A stretch of 64,000 nucleotides of DNA from Cellulomonas flavigena DSM 20109. GTDB taxonomy: Bacteria; Actinomycetota; Actinomycetes; Actinomycetales; Cellulomonadaceae. The translations under genes and the position numbers were made by a program. Location: assembly GCF_000092865.1 (NCBI RefSeq), contig NC_014151.1, positions 62,001-126,000 on the forward strand, given 5' to 3'. Within the stretch, counting starts at the first letter, position 1, and each line of letters begins with the position of its first letter. The notes beneath the pieces were generated by a model. The model had not been told where the DNA came from and did no database searches. It saw only the letters and a program-made list of their open reading frames with translations. This document shows positions 61,159 to 64,000 of this stretch, in pieces.

Positions 61159-62313
61159 TCAGACCGGTGCGGCGAGCGTCGTCACGAGGCGGTCGAGGGC
61201 GTCTCGCAGGATCGGGGTCGGCGTGGCGAGGTTGAGCCGGACGTGGCCGGCGCCCTCGTCGCCGAACGTCGGACCGGCGTTCACCGCGAGCCTGCCCTCG
61301 TGCAGCAGGAGCCGCGCGGGGTCCGTTCCCGTGGCGACGACGGCGGGTGTCTCCCGCACGTCGAGCCAGGCGAAGTACGTCGCGGCCGGGCGGTGCCAGC
61401 GCGCCTGAGGGAGGCGCTCGACCAGTGTCTGCGCGACGAGGTCCCCGTGGGCGCGGATCGTCTGCCGCACGTCGTCGAGCCATGCGTCGCCCTCCCGGTA
61501 CGCGGCCTGGTGGGCGATCGACGCGACATGGCTCACGCCGTGGCCGACGATCTCCGGCATGTCGCGCAGCTCGTCCGCGGCCGGGCCGGGGACGGCGAGA
61601 GCCGCCTTGAGACCCGCGAGGTTGAACGCCTTGGACGCGGAGTGCAGCGCGATCGCGTCGGGGATGATCGTGGTGGTCGGCACGAACGGCTCGTCGCCGA
61701 GGGTCAGGGGCGCGTGGATCTCGTCCGCGACGACGCGCACGTCGTGGCGTGCCGCGAGGTCGCGGACCGCCCCGAGCTCGTCCGCCGTGTGCAGGGTGCC
61801 GGTCGGGTTGTGCGGGTGGCAGAGGAGGTGGACCGACGCGCCGGCGAACGCCCGGTCGAGCGCGTCGAGGTCGAGCCGCCCGGTCGGGGTGAGCGGTGCC
61901 GTCACGACCCGTCGTCCGGCGTGCTCGAGGAACGACCGGAACGGCGGGTACACGGGGGGGTTGATGACGACGCGGTCGCCCGGGCGGGTCAGCAGGGCGA
62001 CGACCTCGACGATCCCGAGCATCACGTCGGGCACCATCCGGGTCCGCTCGACCGGCACGTCCCAGCCGTGCCGCCGGGCGGCGAACTGCGCGAACGCCTC
62101 CGCGTAGGCGGTGCCTCGCGGGCTCGTCGGGCCCACCTCGTAGCCGGTGTCGCCGTCGCGCATCGCCTTCGTGACGGCGGTGACCACGGCCTCGAGGGGC
62201 TGCACGTCCATCTCCGCGACGAACGCCGGCAGGACGTCCTCGGGGTACGTGTGCCACTTCAGCGAGGTGCGCCGCCGGAGCTCGGCAGGGGTGACGTCGA
62301 ACGGGGAGCCCAT
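61159..62313 (-). CDS. MalY/PatB-type PLP-dependent C-S lyase/aminotransferase
   Basis: 384 residues. 'LPAFVAEMDVQPLEAVVTA', 'PPVYPPFRSFLEHAGR', 'LLCHPHNPTGTLHTADEL', 'VVADEIHAPL' and the PLP lysine K228 in 'ALHSASKAFNLAGLK' place it in the MalY/PatB family, cystathionine beta-lyase-like. TAGCGT ends 6 nt before ATG 62313, so the mRNA is probably leaderless. Substrate range is not visible. Confidence 0.93.
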   Translation of the reverse strand: MGSPFDVTPAELRRRTSLKWHTYPEDVLPAFVAEMDVQPLEAVVTAVTKAMRDGDTGYEVGPTSPRGTAYAEAFAQFAARRHGWDVPVERTRMVPDVMLGIVEVVALLTRPGDRVVINPPVYPPFRSFLEHAGRRVVTAPLTPTGRLDLDALDRAFAGASVHLLCHPHNPTGTLHTADELGAVRDLAARHDVRVVADEIHAPLTLGDEPFVPTTTIIPDAIALHSASKAFNLAGLKAALAVPGPAADELRDMPEIVGHGVSHVASIAHQAAYREGDAWLDDVRQTIRAHGDLVAQTLVERLPQARWHRPAATYFAWLDVRETPAVVATGTDPARLLLHEGRLAVNAGPTFGDEGAGHVRLNLATPTPILRDALDRLVTTLAAPV

Positions 62314-62351
62314 TGCGGCACGCTAGCCGACCTGCTGCCCGGGCCGGCGGG

Positions 62352-63416
62352 TCACCGGCTCTTGAAGTACCGGAAGAGGTGCGACTCCTGGGTGACCGCG
62401 ACCGCGAGCTGCGGTCCGAGCAGGGCGCCGAGCAGCCCGGGGACGACGACGTGGGCGGCCGCGAGGACCAGCGCACCGTCGTCGTGACCACCCGCCCGGG
62501 CGATCGTCGCGGCCGCCGCCGCACCGGCGAGGACACCACCGGCCAGCACCCACACCGACGACTCGACGAGCACTTGCGCGTGCTGCGCGCGGCGGGTGAC
62601 GCCGACGTGCCGCGCGGACGCGAGCTCGAGCCGCCGGCCCAGAGCGGAGGCCAGGCCGACGAGCAGGCCGGCGACCAGGCCGGCGACCGCGGCGTACCGG
62701 GTCACGCGGCCGGTGTAGAGCGCCTCACCGTCGAAGTGCGCGCCGAGGCTCGTGTTGAGACGCGACGACCTGACCTCGCTCATGCCGTCCGGCGCGGGCA
62801 GCAGCGTGCTCCGCAGCACGTTCGCCAGGTCGGTCGGCACGGGCCAGGCCTCCACCCAGCACTGGTCGTAGGGGACGCCCGTGTCGTCGGGGACGAGCGC
62901 GGCGTACCCGAACCCGGCCCGCCGGCCGTCGTCCGGCCAGGCGTAGGTGCCGCGCACCGTGGTGGTCCCCGCGGTCGTGACCAGGGTCGAGCGCGCGGAC
63001 AGGCCCAGGCTCTCGGCGACGTCGTCGGCGAGCACGACGCCCGGTGTCGCGACCTGACGTGCCCCGACGACCTCGAGCAGCCCGGGGGTGACACTGTACG
63101 CCGCGACGGGCCCGCGGGGCAGCAGCGTCGAGACGAGCGGCTCGGTGCGGGTGCGCAGCGCGCCGGCGGCACGCACGCCGGGCAGCTCGCCGATGGCCTC
63201 GCACGCGCGACCGTCGACCTGGCCGACGGCCTCGAGCGTCAGCACGGACCCGCCCGACGCCCGGTAGGCGGCGGCCCGCGTGAGGAGCTCGTCGACGGTG
63301 GCGACCTCCGCGGCCACCAGCGCGCCGAGCACCAGGGCCAGCACGAGCGCGTACCGCAGCGCGTGGGTCGTGCCGCTGAGGAGGTTGCGCGCGGCCTCCC
63401 CGCCGACCCACCTCAC
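62352..63416 (-). CDS. FtsX/MacB-type ABC transporter permease
   Basis: 354 residues from GTG 63416, overlapping the ATPase stop in GTGA. Topology is one N-terminal helix (about 18-40), a large extracellular domain (about 45-220) and three helices at the C-terminus ('VAGLVAGLLVGLASALG', 'VWVLAGGVLAGAAAAATI', 'VVVPGLLGALLGPQLAVAV'), the FtsX/MacB layout. The two cysteines in the ectodomain (about 77 and 196) could pair. A mechanotransmission or export role is likely; the cargo is unknown. Confidence 0.85.
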   Translation of the reverse strand: MRWVGGEAARNLLSGTTHALRYALVLALVLGALVAAEVATVDELLTRAAAYRASGGSVLTLEAVGQVDGRACEAIGELPGVRAAGALRTRTEPLVSTLLPRGPVAAYSVTPGLLEVVGARQVATPGVVLADDVAESLGLSARSTLVTTAGTTTVRGTYAWPDDGRRAGFGYAALVPDDTGVPYDQCWVEAWPVPTDLANVLRSTLLPAPDGMSEVRSSRLNTSLGAHFDGEALYTGRVTRYAAVAGLVAGLLVGLASALGRRLELASARHVGVTRRAQHAQVLVESSVWVLAGGVLAGAAAAATIARAGGHDDGALVLAAAHVVVPGLLGALLGPQLAVAVTQESHLFRYFKSR

Positions 63417-64000
63417 GACGCCCTCCCGTCCGCGGTGCCGTGGTCGGCCCACGCGGTCAGGTCGACGGTCGTCGTGCACGCGGCACGCGTCGCGGGATCG
63501 TGCGTCGCGACGACGACGATCGTGCCGCGGTCCGCCAGCGTGCGCAGCGTGGCATTGACGGCCGCCGCGGTTGCGGGGTCGAGCTGGGCGGTGGGCTCGT
63601 CGACGAGGAGCAGGTCGGGCCGGGCCGCGACGCCCCGCGCCAGCATGAGCCGCTGGGCCTCCCCGCCGGACAGAGCGGCGAAGTCACGCCGGGCGACGGC
63701 GGCCAGCTCGAAGTCCGCGAGCAGCCGGTGCGCCCGGGCCGTCGCGTCGGCCCGGGTCATGCCCTGGGTCAGCAGCGGCAGGACCACGTGGTCGACCGCG
63801 GTGCGCCGCGCCACCCCGTGCGGGTTCTGGAACACCCACCCGGTGCGCTCGACGCCGGTCCGCCGGACCTGCCCCTCCGTCGGCTCGTGCCACCCCGCGA
63901 GCAGCGACATCAGCGTGCTCTTGCCGCTGCCGGACGGCCCGGTCAGCGCGTAGACCCCGTCGGGCTCGAGCACGACGTCGAGGTGCCGGAACAGGAACGG
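63413..64000 (-). CDS. ABC transporter ATP-binding protein (partial, cut by window end)
   Basis: 196 residues of the C-terminal part. Walker A 'ALTGPSGSGKSTLMSLLAGW', Q-loop 'VFQNPHGV', signature 'LSGGEAQRLMLARGVAARP', Walker B 'LLLVDEPTAQLD' and H-switch 'VVATHDPATRAAC'. It is of the LolD/MacB-FtsE type that pairs with FtsX-like permeases. The N-terminus lies beyond base 64000. The stop overlaps the start of the permease, so the two are coupled. Confidence 0.93.
   Translation of the reverse strand, partial: PFLFRHLDVVLEPDGVYALTGPSGSGKSTLMSLLAGWHEPTEGQVRRTGVERTGWVFQNPHGVARRTAVDHVVLPLLTQGMTRADATARAHRLLADFELAAVARRDFAALSGGEAQRLMLARGVAARPDLLLVDEPTAQLDPATAAAVNATLRTLADRGTIVVVATHDPATRAACTTTVDLTAWADHGTADGRAS

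Overview
The window is very GC-rich actinobacterial chromosome. The coding signature, a RamB-type regulator beside the glyoxylate genes, an LAXTG cell-wall anchor, a WxL-type surface module and a yybP-ykoY element before a TerC gene suggest a Cellulomonas-like member of the Micrococcales; the genus is an inference. I found no rRNA, tRNA, transposase, integrase, phage gene or CRISPR array.

Layout. 0-12 kb: a LuxR response regulator overlapping a double-module histidine kinase, a YiaA-like membrane protein, a LacI regulator, an ABC-F ATPase, a YigZ protein, an epimerase, a Tat-exported six-hairpin enzyme, a YchJ protein and a ThuA-like protein. 12.3-22.9 kb: seven tandem paralogous membrane-anchored PQQ-like beta-propeller proteins on the minus strand, each with its own promoter-like -10 box 6-7 nt before the start codon. 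23-25.4 kb: two tandem secreted HAF-repeat proteins. 25.7-30 kb: an LAXTG surface protein, a divergent TetR/GNAT pair and a RamB-like regulator. 30.5-33.7 kb: isocitrate lyase and malate synthase (glyoxylate bypass). 33.7-34.2 kb: an unexplained stretch with a strong promoter, a 12-codon ORF and a branched RNA fold. 34-44.7 kb: methionine aminopeptidase, DNA polymerase IV, a GH114-like lipoprotein, a low-molecular-weight phosphatase, a methyltransferase fusion, an aminotransferase, glucose-6-phosphate dehydrogenase and a TerC protein behind a probable Mn2+ riboswitch. 45.2-46.1 kb: a lower-GC two-gene orphan cassette. 46.3-53.3 kb: DUF72, zinc-ribbon, TetR and hydrolase genes, then a DUF916-like protein and a large double-esterase protein ending in a WxL-like domain. 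53.3-59.1 kb: a tandem glycine riboswitch and gcvP-gcvT-gcvH. 59.4-64 kb: a stand-alone LuxR helix-turn-helix protein, a Nudix hydrolase, a CIRCE-controlled Hsp20, a MalY-type lyase and an FtsX/ATPase transporter cut by the window end.

Themes. (1) Many genes look leaderless: a TANNNT-like box lies 6-7 nt before the ATG/GTG, with almost fixed spacing across the propeller array. (2) Regulatory RNA and DNA signals are readable: glycine riboswitch, Mn2+ riboswitch with a visible Shine-Dalgarno switch, CIRCE, and two TetR-type operators. (3) A family of intergenic inverted repeats with the arm GTCGATCC(A/G)GCCCC is scattered through the window and clustered around the glyoxylate genes.

The strongest candidates for something undescribed are the seven-gene propeller array and the three-way-junction RNA at 33.97-34.07 kb. 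The WxL-esterase pair and the low-GC cassette come next.
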